From Streptomyces sp. C10-9-1 (GTDB lineage: Bacteria > Actinomycetota > Actinomycetes > Streptomycetales > Streptomycetaceae), in contig NZ_JANHKP010000023.1 of the NCBI RefSeq assembly GCF_024497955.1, positions 32,914-96,913 of the forward strand: a DNA stretch of 64,000 nt, read 5' to 3'. This document shows, piece by piece, positions 25,711 to 34,488 of the stretch. A model generated the notes under the pieces. It had not been told where the DNA came from. It saw only the letters and a list, made by a program, of their open reading frames with translations, and did no database searches. The first letter of the stretch is position 1. Every line of letters begins with the position of its first letter. The translations under genes and the position numbers were made by a program.

Positions 25711-26862
25711 TCACCCGGCGGAGCCGACGAGCCGGCCGACCGTCTCGGCCGGGGTGGGCATCGCGAGCAGTTCGCTCCGGACCTGCCGGGCGTTCTCGCG
25801 GAGGCGTCCGTCCTTGAGCAGGGTCCGGCACTCGGCCGCGCCGAGGGTCCCGGGCTCCGCCACGATCCCGATGCCCCGGGCGGGCAGCAGGTCCGCACCG
25901 GTCTGCTGGTACGAGCCGCGCGGGATGACGCACTGCGGGAGGCCCGCGGCGGCGGCCGTGAGCATGGTCCCGCTGCCTCCGTGGTGAATGATCGCGTCGC
26001 AGCCGTCCAGCAGGAGGTCGAGGGGGACCCAGTCGACCAGACGGACGTTGGGCGGGACGTCGCTGAGCAGTGCGGGGTCGCCGCCGCCGAGGGTCACCAC
26101 GAACTCGGCCTCCAGGCCCCGGGCCGCCTCCATGAGCGGCCCCAGGATCGCGATGCCTCCCCACCGGGCCTCGATGGTGCCGAGGGTGACGGCGATGCGC
26201 GGCAGGCGAGGGGGCTCCCGCAACCAGTCCGGCAGTACGGCACCGCCGTTGTAGGGCACATGACGCAGCGGCCGTGCCGCGGGCGTACGGCGGTCCTCGG
26301 GGAGCCGGGCGGCGAGGCTCGGCGGGAGCGTGGTGAGGGGCACGGTGGCCGGAGGCCCGCCGGTGACGCCGTGGCGTGCCCAGTGCGGCTCCATCCCGGC
26401 GCGGAGCAGGGTGTGCAGGCGGGAGCCGCTGTCGTACGAGCCGAGACGGGGCTCGACCAGGGGGACGCGCAGCGCGGCGGCGAGGAGGCGGCCGGCGCCT
26501 TGGAGGGGCGGCGCGACGACCAGGTCGGGAGACCAGTCGCGGGCTGCCGCCAGGGCGCCGTCCACCATGACGCCCGACACCCTGGCGAAGAGCGCGGCGA
26601 GTTCGGCGTCCTCGGGGTCCTCGGCGAACATGGGGTGGTCGGCCGTGCTCTCGGACGCCCCGGGCTCCTCAGGCATGTACACGGGCAGGTAGTCCAGGCC
26701 GGGAGTGACGTCCACGACGTCGAACCCCGCCTCGGCGGCGGCCAGGCTGAGCCCCCCGGTGGCGTACCGGACACGATGGCCGGCAGCGCGGAACGCCTGG
26801 GCCAGGGGAATGGTCGGGAAGAGGTGGCCGAGGCCCGGCGAGGTCACGAACAGGACGCGCAT
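25711..26862 (-). CDS. Glycosyltransferase 5 (shorter GT-B, SnogD/AknK-like)
   Basis: A 383-residue GT-B enzyme, the shortest of the five. N-terminal MRVLFVTSPGLGHLFPTIPLAQAFRAAGHRVRYATGG and C-terminal IIHHGGSGTMLTAAAAGLPQ place it in a different subgroup from transferases 2-4. It lacks the GQWTxDP block and so may not need an activator protein. The SPGLGHLFPT opening recalls the SnogD group, by memory only. It follows the N,N-dimethyltransferase by 94 bases on the same strand, which could mean that it transfers the amino sugar. Confidence 0.88.
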   Translation of the reverse strand: MRVLFVTSPGLGHLFPTIPLAQAFRAAGHRVRYATGGLSLAAAEAGFDVVDVTPGLDYLPVYMPEEPGASESTADHPMFAEDPEDAELAALFARVSGVMVDGALAAARDWSPDLVVAPPLQGAGRLLAAALRVPLVEPRLGSYDSGSRLHTLLRAGMEPHWARHGVTGGPPATVPLTTLPPSLAARLPEDRRTPAARPLRHVPYNGGAVLPDWLREPPRLPRIAVTLGTIEARWGGIAILGPLMEAARGLEAEFVVTLGGGDPALLSDVPPNVRLVDWVPLDLLLDGCDAIIHHGGSGTMLTAAAAGLPQCVIPRGSYQQTGADLLPARGIGIVAEPGTLGAAECRTLLKDGRLRENARQVRSELLAMPTPAETVGRLVGSAG

Positions 26863-26956
26863 GCTGCCCCCAGGCAGGAGTCGTCGGACGGATCGTCAAG
26901 TGGCCCGCAGCGCGGTGGCGGTGGCCCGGGAAGGCCGTCGCCGCACGGTACGGGCC

Positions 26957-27670
26957 TCACGGGGCGGCGCCGAGGAAGAGGCCGCGGCCGGCGTGCGGGC
27001 CGGGGACGTACTCGACGGAGAGCCCGGCGGCCCTGAAGGCGGTCTCGTAGGACGCTCGGGTGAACAGGGAGATGCGGTGGGTCTCGGTGAAGTGCCGGGC
27101 CCCGGCGCGGGCGTCGGCCACCACGTAGTGCACGTCCATCCGGCACGCGGCCCCGTCCCGGGCGGAATGCGAGATCCGGGCCACGGTCCGGCCCGCCACC
27201 GTGGTCACATCCGCCGAGACGTGCCCGTCGAGGTAGTTCTCGGGGAACCACCACGGGTCCACGGCCACCACTCCCCCGGGGTTCAGGTGCCGGGCGAAGG
27301 CGGCCAGGGCCGCGTGGAGTTCGGCCTCGTCGGCCGCATAGCCGATGGACCCGAACATGCAGGTCACCACGTCGAACCGGGCGTCGAGGGCGAAGGACCT
27401 CATGTCGCCGGCGTGGACGGGGACGTCCGGCAGCGCACCGCGCGCCGCGCGGACCATCGGCTCGGACAGCTCAAGCCCCGCGACCCGGTCGAAGAGCCGC
27501 GCGAAGTGGCGCAGATGGGCTCCGGTGCCGCAGGCGACGTCGAGCAGGGAGCGCGCGTCCGGCCGGAGCCGACGCACACGCCGGGTGAGTTCCCGGGCCT
27601 CGGCCCCGTAGTCCTTGCCGCGGCTCTCGTGGATCAGATCGTGGATCTCGGTGAGGTCAGCGCCGTACAT
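26957..27670 (-). CDS. dTDP-amino-sugar N,N-dimethyltransferase (DesVI/TylM1 family)
   Basis: A 237-residue SAM enzyme matching DesVI through its whole length: IHDLIHESRGKDYGAEA, SLLDVACGTGAHLRHFA, GLELSEPM, GDMRSF, DPWWFPENYLDG and the ending GRGLFLGA. The family dimethylates the 3-amino group of TDP-amino sugars, giving desosamine, mycaminose or rhodosamine. This shows that the product carries a dimethylamino sugar. The required aminotransferase is not in the window. It is divergent from the intact Rieske gene across 229 bases. Confidence 0.95.
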   Translation of the reverse strand: MYGADLTEIHDLIHESRGKDYGAEARELTRRVRRLRPDARSLLDVACGTGAHLRHFARLFDRVAGLELSEPMVRAARGALPDVPVHAGDMRSFALDARFDVVTCMFGSIGYAADEAELHAALAAFARHLNPGGVVAVDPWWFPENYLDGHVSADVTTVAGRTVARISHSARDGAACRMDVHYVVADARAGARHFTETHRISLFTRASYETAFRAAGLSVEYVPGPHAGRGLFLGAAP

Positions 27671-27801
27671 GGACGGATCGTCGGAAGGCGTACTGGAGAA
27701 ATCGCCCAGGACGGGTGGACGCGGCGCCGGTGCCGTGTCGATCGGGCGGCGACCGATTCACCAGCGCGCGCGGTCACCCTCGGCCGCACCGGACCGGGGC
27801 C

Positions 27802-27859
27802 GGACCGTGCCGACGGACCGGAGCGGAGCCGGACCGTGCCGACGGACCGGAGCGGAGCC
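27802..27859. repeat. Two perfect tandem 29-bp repeats
   Basis: The unit beginning ggaccgtgccgacggaccgg occurs twice head to tail (27802-27830 and 27831-27859), 41 bases before the GTG of the intact Rieske gene. Partial, degenerate copies flank it on both sides. It lies in the divergent promoter/leader region and could be a regulator-binding array or a slippage product. Confidence 0.85.
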
Positions 27860-27899
27860 GGATCGGGCCGGGCCGGACCCGGACGAAGGGAGGACCGAC

Positions 27900-29039
27900 G
27901 TGGACGTCGGGGAGATCGTGGCGGAGCTCGAGCGGTATCTTGGGCCGGACGCGGAGGCGCTGAGCCTGCCGCCGACGGCGTTCACCTCACCGGGGTTGTG
28001 GGATGCGGAACGCGAGCGGGTGTTCGGGCGTTCCTGGCTGCTGGTGGCGCACGCGGACGAGCTGGCGGAGTCCGGGTCGTACGTGGCGCTGTCCGTGGCG
28101 GGCGAGCCGGTCGTGGTGGTCCGGGACGAGGGCGGCGCCCTGCGCGGCCTGTCGCCGGTGTGCCGGCACCGGTTGATGCCGGTGGTGGAGGAGGGCTCGG
28201 GGCGCACCGACGTGTTCACCTGCCCCTACCACCTGTGGCGTTACGGTCTGGACGGGCGCCTGATCGGCGCCACCCACATGAAGCGGAACCCGGCTTTCGA
28301 TCCGTCCGCGTGCCGGCTGCCGCGGTTCGCGGTGGAGGAGTGGCGGGGGTTCGTCTTCGTCAACCTGGACGCCGCGGCCGAGCCCCTCGGTCCGCATCTG
28401 CGGCGGATCGGCGGGGACCTGGCGAACTACCGGCTGCCGGAGCTGACCCAGGTCGCCGGGTGGACCGAGGAATGGCACTGCAACTGGAAGATCGCGGTCG
28501 AGAACGCGCACGAGAACTACCACGTCATGGGGTTCCACCCGGAGACCCTGCAACCGACCACCCCCGGCGGGGCGGAGACGAGCGTGCGGGCGGACTCGCC
28601 GTGGGCCGACAGCATGCGGGTCCGGTACGCCTCGCCGCTGGAGCCCGTGGTCCTGGACCTCACCGAGGAGGAGCGGTCGCACCTGTACGGCTTCTTCGTC
28701 TTCCCCTCGGGCAGCCTCGCCGCCTCGGGTGACATGGTCATCTGGCTCAGCCTGATCCCTTCGGCCATCGACCGCACCCTGGTCCGGGGCGGGGTGCTCA
28801 TGCCGGCCGCCATGATCGAGGGCCGGGACCGCGAGACCGTCCGGAAGGAGGCCGAGGCCTACGCAGCCGTGATCAACGGCGAGGACCGGCGGGGCCTGGA
28901 GGCGGTCCAGCGGGGCGCCGGTTCGCGCTTCGCGGGGCGGGGCCACCTCTCCCCCAAGGAGCCCGGGGTGATCCTCTTCTACCGGTCCCTGGCCAGGGCG
29001 CTGCTCCGCGAGGACGCCGACTGGCCCGGCGGGCTCTGA
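27900..29039 (+). CDS. Rieske non-heme iron oxygenase, intact (SnoT-like candidate)
   Basis: A 379-residue oxygenase alpha subunit from a GTG start. The Rieske cluster ligands are complete: Cys88-x-His90 in SPVCRHRLMP and Cys108-x2-His111 in FTCPYHLWRY. The catalytic domain has ENAHENYHVMGFH (His208, His213) and probable Asp278. In nogalamycin biosynthesis the Rieske enzyme SnoT hydroxylates C2'' of the amino sugar rhodosamine, and a similar step is plausible here next to the amino-sugar N-methyltransferase. No ferredoxin or reductase gene is seen in the window. Its paralog at 21617-22585 has lost the Rieske domain. It is probably the last biosynthetic gene. Confidence 0.92.
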   Translation: MDVGEIVAELERYLGPDAEALSLPPTAFTSPGLWDAERERVFGRSWLLVAHADELAESGSYVALSVAGEPVVVVRDEGGALRGLSPVCRHRLMPVVEEGSGRTDVFTCPYHLWRYGLDGRLIGATHMKRNPAFDPSACRLPRFAVEEWRGFVFVNLDAAAEPLGPHLRRIGGDLANYRLPELTQVAGWTEEWHCNWKIAVENAHENYHVMGFHPETLQPTTPGGAETSVRADSPWADSMRVRYASPLEPVVLDLTEEERSHLYGFFVFPSGSLAASGDMVIWLSLIPSAIDRTLVRGGVLMPAAMIEGRDRETVRKEAEAYAAVINGEDRRGLEAVQRGAGSRFAGRGHLSPKEPGVILFYRSLARALLREDADWPGGL

Positions 29040-29426
29040 CCCCTCCGACGGGCGGTGGCCGCGCGCGAGGCCGCACCCGGCGGGGCCGGACGGCCGGGTC
29101 GTCCGGCTCGGGCCGGCGCCCTGCGCGACGCCCGCCGCATCCGGCCGCGTCCCCGCCCGCTCCGCCGCCGGCGCGGTCCGCGGAGCCGTGCGCCGGGCGC
29201 GGGAGGCCCGCCCGGGCGGCTCGACGAACCCGTGCCGGGCGCGGGGTGCCCCGGGACGGGCACGGGTGGCAGGCGGTGGCACGGCCGCCGCGACCGGGTC
29301 CCGGGACGGGGAACCCCGGCCCCGCGGGCCGTCCCGATCGCCGTCGGGCACCGGCCCGGCGGGTCGGCGCCCCGGGCCCGGTGCACGCCGGAAACGTTTC
29401 CGCACCGGGCCGGGCGTCGAGGAGGG
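29040..29426. other. 387-base GC-rich spacer at the cluster border
   Basis: I see no convincing gene here. The frames that cross it are rich in Arg, Pro and Gly with no domain pattern. It separates the last biosynthetic gene from the convergent membrane-protein gene and is a reasonable right boundary of the cluster. Confidence 0.6.
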
Positions 29427-30479
29427 CTACGCCCGGCCGCCGCGGCGGCCGCTGGTCGCGGCGGCGCGGAGCCAGAGGCGGACCGCATGCGTGATCCAGA
29501 AGAGCGCCACGGCGAGGGAGCACCAGAACCACACCGAGCCCGGCTCCGGGTTGCGGATCTTCTCGACGAGCAGCAGCGCCAGCACGGCCGCGATCGCCGT
29601 CGCCCCGTAGAGCTCGCGGCGCTCCACGCGCGCGGTGCGGCGGGGCCCCGCCGCCAGGCGCAGGGCGTACACCTCGACGTCGCCGAAGGCGGTGGCCGCG
29701 TCCTCCCCCGAGGCATCCAGGTGCCGCCGGGCCTCGCGGACGTGTCCGCGCGCCTCGGCGGCGGACAGGGCGTGGCGGCCGCGCAGGACCCCTTCCAGGC
29801 GGGACAGCCAGTGCCCGTCGTCGCCGGGGCGCGGGGCGGGCACGAAGCACCGCTCGACGGCCGCGGCGGGCAGGTTGGCCGCAAGGACCGCGAGCACCGC
29901 GCAGACCGCCGCCGCCGCCGGGGCGGGCAGCGTGACGCGGGGGTCCTCCGGGAGCAGCGAGGCCGCGGCCACGGCCGCTCCGACGGCGGCCGCGCCCGCC
30001 GCGGCGAGGCCGGCGGCGCCGCGGATCCGCCCGGCCGACCAGGCGGTGAGGGCGCAGACGGCGAGCAGGCCCGCGAGGGCGATCCCGGAGATCGCGGCGA
30101 GGGCGGCCGGCCCGGGGGCCATCCAGAGCCCCTCGCGGAGCCAGTGCATCAGGCCGAGCAGGACGCCGATGCCGCAGAAGGTGGCGAGGGAGGCGGTGAA
30201 GCGCTGACCGGGGGCCATGCCCTTCACGTCGGCCCGGGCCCGCTGCTCCTCGCCGACGTGCTCCTCGACGGCGGTGCGGGCGTACGCGTCCGGGGGGCCG
30301 AAGAGCTCCCGCGCGTCGAGCCCGGTCTCGGTCACGGCCCCGTGCACCTCGTCGAGCACCAGGTCGGCCAGGCCGTCGGGGGCCTGGAGGTCGAGGGCGA
30401 GGCGCATCTCGACCCTGGCGGCCCACTGCTCGTCCTCCTCCCGCGGCCATGCGCGCGTGCGCTCTGCTGCGTCCTTCAT
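29427..30479 (-). CDS. Membrane protein linked to a PadR regulator
   Basis: A 350-residue protein with a soluble N-terminal part of about 100 residues (WAARVEMRLALDLQAPDGLADLVLDEVHGAV...) followed by several alanine/leucine-rich membrane helices, a central soluble stretch (residues about 215-290) and two final helices with VWFWCSLAVALFWITHAVRLWL. The N-terminal helical segment resembles the HAAS/DUF1700-like part of membrane proteins encoded beside PadR regulators. Its function is unknown. It follows the PadR gene by 210 bases on the same strand. Confidence 0.7.
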   Translation of the reverse strand: MKDAAERTRAWPREEDEQWAARVEMRLALDLQAPDGLADLVLDEVHGAVTETGLDARELFGPPDAYARTAVEEHVGEEQRARADVKGMAPGQRFTASLATFCGIGVLLGLMHWLREGLWMAPGPAALAAISGIALAGLLAVCALTAWSAGRIRGAAGLAAAGAAAVGAAVAAASLLPEDPRVTLPAPAAAAVCAVLAVLAANLPAAAVERCFVPAPRPGDDGHWLSRLEGVLRGRHALSAAEARGHVREARRHLDASGEDAATAFGDVEVYALRLAAGPRRTARVERRELYGATAIAAVLALLLVEKIRNPEPGSVWFWCSLAVALFWITHAVRLWLRAAATSGRRGGRA

Positions 30480-30689
30480 GGGTCCCCCTCGTGTACGTGT
30501 GACCGCGCGTCTCCGCGCGGGCCGGTGTGCCGGTGCGCCGCCGGGTCGGGCGGTGCCGGGCGTGGTCGGTGCGCGGGAGCCCGTCCGGCGGGCCGGTCCG
30601 GGGCCGGTGGCCGGCGGTGGTGCGCGCGGGGCCCGCCCGCGCCCGCGGTACTCCCCCGCCCGCCGCGGACGGTCCCGGGACGGGGCGGC

Positions 30690-31055
30690 TCAGCGCCGGG
30701 GCGCTTCCCCGGCCCCCGCGTCCCGGTCGCCGAGCAGCGCGGAGACGGCCCGGGCGAGGCCGTTCCAGGCCGCGGCGTCGCCGTCGAGCCGTGCCCGGCC
30801 CGCGGCGGTGATGCGGTAGTACTTGCGCCCCGGCCCTCCGTCACCGGCCCGCCACTCGACCTCGACGGCCCCCTCCTCCTCCAGCCGCGCGAGGGCGGGG
30901 TAGAGGGTGGCGGCCTTGACCGGGGTCAGCCCCGCATCGCCGAGCCGCCCCAGCAGGGCGTATCCGTAGCTCTCGCCCTCGGCGTCCAGGAGGCCCAGCA
31001 GGCACAGCGGCAGCACGGCCCGTGTCCAGGCGGTGTTCCCGGTCACTGCTCCCAC
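30690..31055 (-). CDS. PadR-family transcriptional regulator
   Basis: A 121-residue winged-helix regulator from a GTG start: CLLGLLDAEGESYGYALLGRLGDAG, then VKAATLYPALARLEEEGAVEVEW and GPGRKYYRITAAGRARL, the standard PadR pattern (YPxLxRLexeGLv, RKyYxlT). It likely represses itself and the downstream membrane protein. Being at the cluster edge, it may belong to the core chromosome rather than to antibiotic control. Confidence 0.85.
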   Translation of the reverse strand: MGAVTGNTAWTRAVLPLCLLGLLDAEGESYGYALLGRLGDAGLTPVKAATLYPALARLEEEGAVEVEWRAGDGGPGRKYYRITAAGRARLDGDAAAWNGLARAVSALLGDRDAGAGEAPRR

Positions 31056-31192
31056 CCGCGCTTTCCGATCCAGCGACTATTCCGATTTTCAGCATACTCG
31101 GGAATCCGGAGAAGAGGGAAGGGCGGTCCCGGCGGACGGGGCCGGGAGGGGCGGGCGGGGAGGGAGAGGCGCACGGGATAGCGTCGGGCGGC

Positions 31193-31705
31193 ATGGACGA
31201 GCGAGAGGGCGGGGAGGCCCGCAGTACGCCGGACGCCCCCGGGGGCGGGTGCGGGGAGCCGCACCGGCCGGCGGGGAGGGGGGACGGCACCGGCGGAGGA
31301 CCGGGCACGGACGGCGTGTACGTGGGCCGTGCGGCACGGGACGCGGCGCTCGACCGGGGATGGCTGCTGGGGCACTTCAAGGAGCCCGGGGATCCGCGCC
31401 ACAGCGAGGACGTGGAGATCAAGTGGGGGGTCCACCCGCGCGGCGAGGAACGTGCCCGATGGGTGCGGGGAGAGCAGCGCACCACGCTGCTGGTCCTGGT
31501 CAGCGGCCGCTTCCGGGTGCGGTTGCCGGGCCGGGAGGTCCTGCTGGCGGAGCAGGGCGACTACGTGGTCTGGGGGCGCGGGACGGACCACTCGTGGCGG
31601 GCCGAGGAGGATGCGGTGGTGCTGACGGTCCGGTGGCCGTCCGTCCCGGGGTACGCCGTCGCTCCCGCCGCCGTCGCGGCCGGGGAGGGGGCACCGCCCC
31701 GCTGA
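31193..31705 (+). CDS. Cupin-fold protein (possible signal-sensing/AraC-like cupin)
   Basis: A 170-residue protein with a disordered Gly/Pro-rich N-terminus (about 45 residues) and a single cupin domain: HFKEPGDPRHSEDVEIKWG, TLLVLVSGRFRVRLPG, GDYVVWGRGTDHSWRAEED. The His residues (HPRG and DHSW) could bind a metal. An upstream start at 31022 is possible, but it overlaps the divergent PadR gene and adds only low-complexity sequence. The function is unknown. Confidence 0.65.
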   Translation: MDEREGGEARSTPDAPGGGCGEPHRPAGRGDGTGGGPGTDGVYVGRAARDAALDRGWLLGHFKEPGDPRHSEDVEIKWGVHPRGEERARWVRGEQRTTLLVLVSGRFRVRLPGREVLLAEQGDYVVWGRGTDHSWRAEEDAVVLTVRWPSVPGYAVAPAAVAAGEGAPPR

Positions 31706-31857
31706 CCGGCCGCCGGGGCTCCGGCCGGGAGCGTGGCGGCGGGCCCGCACGCACGGCCGCGGGCCCGGGGCGGCCGCAGGACACCCCCCGGGCACCTGCG
31801 GCGGCTCCCGTCCCGCACACGGCGGCGCGCCCTCGCGGCAACCGCGGCCGCCCCCGG

Positions 31858-32097
31858 TCAGGCCGGGGAGCCCCCGGTGCGGCCGGTGCCCTTGGCGGGC
31901 CGGGCGTCCGGCTCGGGCTCCTCCTCGAAGTCGACCCGGTTCATGTGCCGGTTCATGGACTTCATCAGGGCCCACACGCCGACCGCCAGCGCCGCGAAGA
32001 CGAGGAAGCCCAGGACACCGGGGGTGACCTTGTTCTCGTCCAGCTCCTTGGCCAGGGTGGCGACGTGCGTCATTGCGAGGTTCGCGCTTGCGCTCAT
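31858..32097 (-). CDS. Small single-pass membrane protein next to mca
   Basis: A 79-residue protein with one membrane helix (VLGFLVFAALAVGVWALMKS, residues about 27-46) and a charged cytoplasmic tail. The ATG at 32097 is preferred over 32106 because a GGGAG box lies 10 bases upstream of it but only 2 bases from the longer start. It starts just after the mca stop and appears to be cotranscribed with it. Function unknown. Confidence 0.75.
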   Translation of the reverse strand: MSASANLAMTHVATLAKELDENKVTPGVLGFLVFAALAVGVWALMKSMNRHMNRVDFEEEPEPDARPAKGTGRTGGSPA

Positions 32098-32098
32098 G

Positions 32099-32980
32099 TC
32101 AGGCATTCTCCCGGATGCCCGCGAAGAGGTCGCTCTCGGGGAGGGAGGTTTCGACGAGCGACCTGGACAGCTCGTACTCCTCGGTCGGCCAGACCTCCCT
32201 CTGGATCTCCATCGGGACCCGGAACCAGCCGCCGTCGGGGTCGATCTGGGTGGCGTGCGCGATCAGGGCCCGGTCGCGCACCTCGAAGAAGTCGGCGCAG
32301 GGCACGTAGGTGGTCAGCGTCCGCTCGGCCCGCTGGAACTCCTTCCAGCGCTCCAGCCACTCGCCGTAGGGGGACTCCAGCCCGCGCTCCAGCAGCGCCT
32401 CGTGCAGGGCGACGGTGCGCGGCCGGTTGAAGCCCTGGTTGTAGTAGAGCTTCTGCGGCTGCCAGACCTGGCCGTACTCGGACTCCGGGAACTTCTCCGC
32501 GTCCGCGGCGCCGTCGAAGGCGACCATCGTGATCTTGTGGGTCATGATGTGGTCGGGGTGCGGGTAGCCCCCGTTCTCGTCGTAGGTGGTGACGACCTGG
32601 GGGCGGAACGCGCGGATCCTGCGCACCAGTTCGCCCGCGGCCTTGTCCACGTCCTCCAGGGCGAAGCAGCCCTCGGGGAGCGGGGGCAGCGGGTCGCCCT
32701 CGGGGAGGCCGGAGTCGACGAAGCCGAGCCAGTCCTGCTTGACGCCCAGGATCTCGCGGGCCTCGTCCATCTCCTTCCTGCGGACCTCGTGGATGTTGGC
32801 CTCGATGAAGGCGTCACCCTGGAGCTTCGGATTGAGGATGGAGCCGCGCTCGCCCCCCGTGCAGGTCACGACCAGCACGTCCACCCCCTCGGACACATAC
32901 TTCGCCATCGTGGCCGCGCCCTTGCTCGACTCGTCGTCGGGGTGCGCGTGCACGGCCATCAGTCGCAGCTGCTCAGTCAA
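32099..32980 (-). CDS. mca: Mycothiol S-conjugate amidase
   Basis: A 293-residue LmbE-family zinc hydrolase. HAHPDDES near residue 11 holds the metal ligands, and YPHPDHI supplies a further histidine. It cleaves mycothiol S-conjugates of toxins and antibiotics so that the mercapturate can be exported. The TTG start is chosen because the protein then begins MTEQLRLMAVHAHPDD, the family N-terminus; no ATG or GTG is suitably placed. The enzyme marks the host as a mycothiol-producing actinobacterium. Confidence 0.93.
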   Translation of the reverse strand: MTEQLRLMAVHAHPDDESSKGAATMAKYVSEGVDVLVVTCTGGERGSILNPKLQGDAFIEANIHEVRRKEMDEAREILGVKQDWLGFVDSGLPEGDPLPPLPEGCFALEDVDKAAGELVRRIRAFRPQVVTTYDENGGYPHPDHIMTHKITMVAFDGAADAEKFPESEYGQVWQPQKLYYNQGFNRPRTVALHEALLERGLESPYGEWLERWKEFQRAERTLTTYVPCADFFEVRDRALIAHATQIDPDGGWFRVPMEIQREVWPTEEYELSRSLVETSLPESDLFAGIRENA

Positions 32981-33077
32981 GACTCGATCCTCAGTGATTC
33001 GTCGCGTCGTGCGCTCTCTATAGTGACCGAACCGGGGGACGGAAAATTCCTGACTCCGGGACACGAAGGGAACGATC

Positions 33078-33485
33078 ATGACGGCTGCACGCGAGGGCCT
33101 TCCGCAGGGGCGCTACGGGCGCTCGGCGGACGAGCGCGCCGACCGCGGGCTGCGCGTCCTCGGCGCCGTCCTCGGGACGGTGGCGGTCGCCGTGGTCGGC
33201 TGGTTCGGCTACGACTACGTCGCGGGCCGGACCCTCAGCGCCGAAGTGATCAAGTTCGACGTGGTGCAGGGCGCGAACGAGGTGCAGATGCACCTGGAGG
33301 TGCGCAAGGACGCCGACGCCACCGGCACCTGCACCGTACGGGCCCTGGCGGAGGACGGCACCGAGGTCGGCAGGCTGGACGCCCGCTTCGAGGAGACCGG
33401 TACCGGGCGCATCGACCGGGTGGTGCGCATCCGCACCACCCGCGAGGCCACCGGCGCCGAGCTGGTCGGCTGCACCGCGGCCTGA
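33078..33485 (+). CDS. DUF4307 membrane protein
   Basis: A 135-residue protein with an N-terminal charged tail, one membrane helix (LRVLGAVLGTVAVAVVGWFGY, residues about 26-46), and an outside domain of about 85 residues carrying two cysteines (TGTCTVRAL and VGCTAA). This matches the actinobacterial DUF4307 family, typically found beside mca. It is divergent from mca over about 97 bases. Confidence 0.85.
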   Translation: MTAAREGLPQGRYGRSADERADRGLRVLGAVLGTVAVAVVGWFGYDYVAGRTLSAEVIKFDVVQGANEVQMHLEVRKDADATGTCTVRALAEDGTEVGRLDARFEETGTGRIDRVVRIRTTREATGAELVGCTAA

Positions 33486-33689
33486 CCGCCCGCGACGGCG
33501 ATTCTCCCGGCCCGGTGCCGCGCCGGAACCGGCGCAGACCCCGGTGACCTGCGAGGCTGGGCGACCGGTGGCTTATGTCCTCCCCCTTTCGCCCTGAAAT
33601 TGTTAGGCTCGTGGTTTCGCCCACCCGGGACGGACCATCCTTCTGGGTAGGGCGATGCTTTGTATTCCCAGTACCTACGAGGAGCACCT

Positions 33690-34187
33690 GTGACCCAGAC
33701 CAGCGAGAACGTCACCTGGCTCACCCAGGAGGCGTACAACCAGCTCAAGGCCGAGCTGGAGTACCTGTCTGGTCCCGCGCGCGTCGAGATCGCCAAGAAG
33801 ATCGAGGCTGCGCGCGAGGAGGGGGACCTGCGGGAGAACGGCGGGTACCACGCGGCCAAGGAGGAGCAGGGCAAGCAGGAGCTCCGTGTGCGCCAGCTGA
33901 CCCAGCTCCTGGACAGCGCCAAGGTCGGCGAGGCGCCGGCGGACGACGGTGTCGTCGAGCCCGGCATGGTCGTCACGATCGCCTTCGACGGCGACGAGGA
34001 CGACACCCTCACCTTCCTGATGGCGTCGCGCGAGTACGCGAGCTCCGACATCGAGACCTACTCCCCCCAGTCGCCGCTCGGTGTCGGCGTGAACGGGAAG
34101 AAGGTCGGCGACGAGGCGGAGTACGAGCTGCCGAACGGCAAGACGGCCATGGTCAAGATCCTGGAGGCCAAGCCCTACAGCGGCTGA
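33690..34187 (+). CDS. greA: Transcription elongation factor GreA
   Basis: A 165-residue protein from a GTG start preceded by GAGGAGCACC. The N-terminal coiled coil has AREEGDLRENGGYHAAKEEQG with the acidic tip residues, and the C-terminal FKBP-like domain ends VKILEAKPYSG. GreA inserts its coiled coil into the RNA polymerase channel and helps cleave backtracked RNA. A strong hairpin follows at 34415. Confidence 0.95.
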   Translation: MTQTSENVTWLTQEAYNQLKAELEYLSGPARVEIAKKIEAAREEGDLRENGGYHAAKEEQGKQELRVRQLTQLLDSAKVGEAPADDGVVEPGMVVTIAFDGDEDDTLTFLMASREYASSDIETYSPQSPLGVGVNGKKVGDEAEYELPNGKTAMVKILEAKPYSG

Positions 34188-34414
34188 GCGGCCACCGCAG
34201 CACCCGGGCCCCCGGCGGGGACGCGCGTCCCCGCCGGGGGCCCGTGCGCGTCCGCCGCCGCGGGGTGCCGCGGGCCCGCCCGCAGCAGGGGACCCGTCCC
34301 CGTACCCCCTGGCAAGGCGGTGGCCGCGGGCGCGCGGGCACCGCGCCGGATTCCGGGGCCCGTGGCATCGCGCCGATCGGGCGGCCCCGCCGTCCGGCGT
34401 CGCGGCAGGACAGG

Positions 34415-34467
34415 CGGCGCCGGTCTCCGCTCCCGTCCTTGCGGACCGGGAGCGGAGACCGGCGCCG
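34415..34467. terminator. Strong bidirectional hairpin after greA and the ABC permease
   Basis: Perfect 21-base arms (34415-34435 and 34447-34467) extend by three more pairs across a one-base bulge to a TTGC tetraloop. It lies between the convergent greA and ABC transporter genes. Confidence 0.8.
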
Positions 34468-34488
34468 GTCCTCGGCCCGAGGCTGCGC

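Noticed and set aside
27802..27859. A CRISPR array
   Set aside because: The two units are directly adjacent with no spacers, and no cas genes are nearby.
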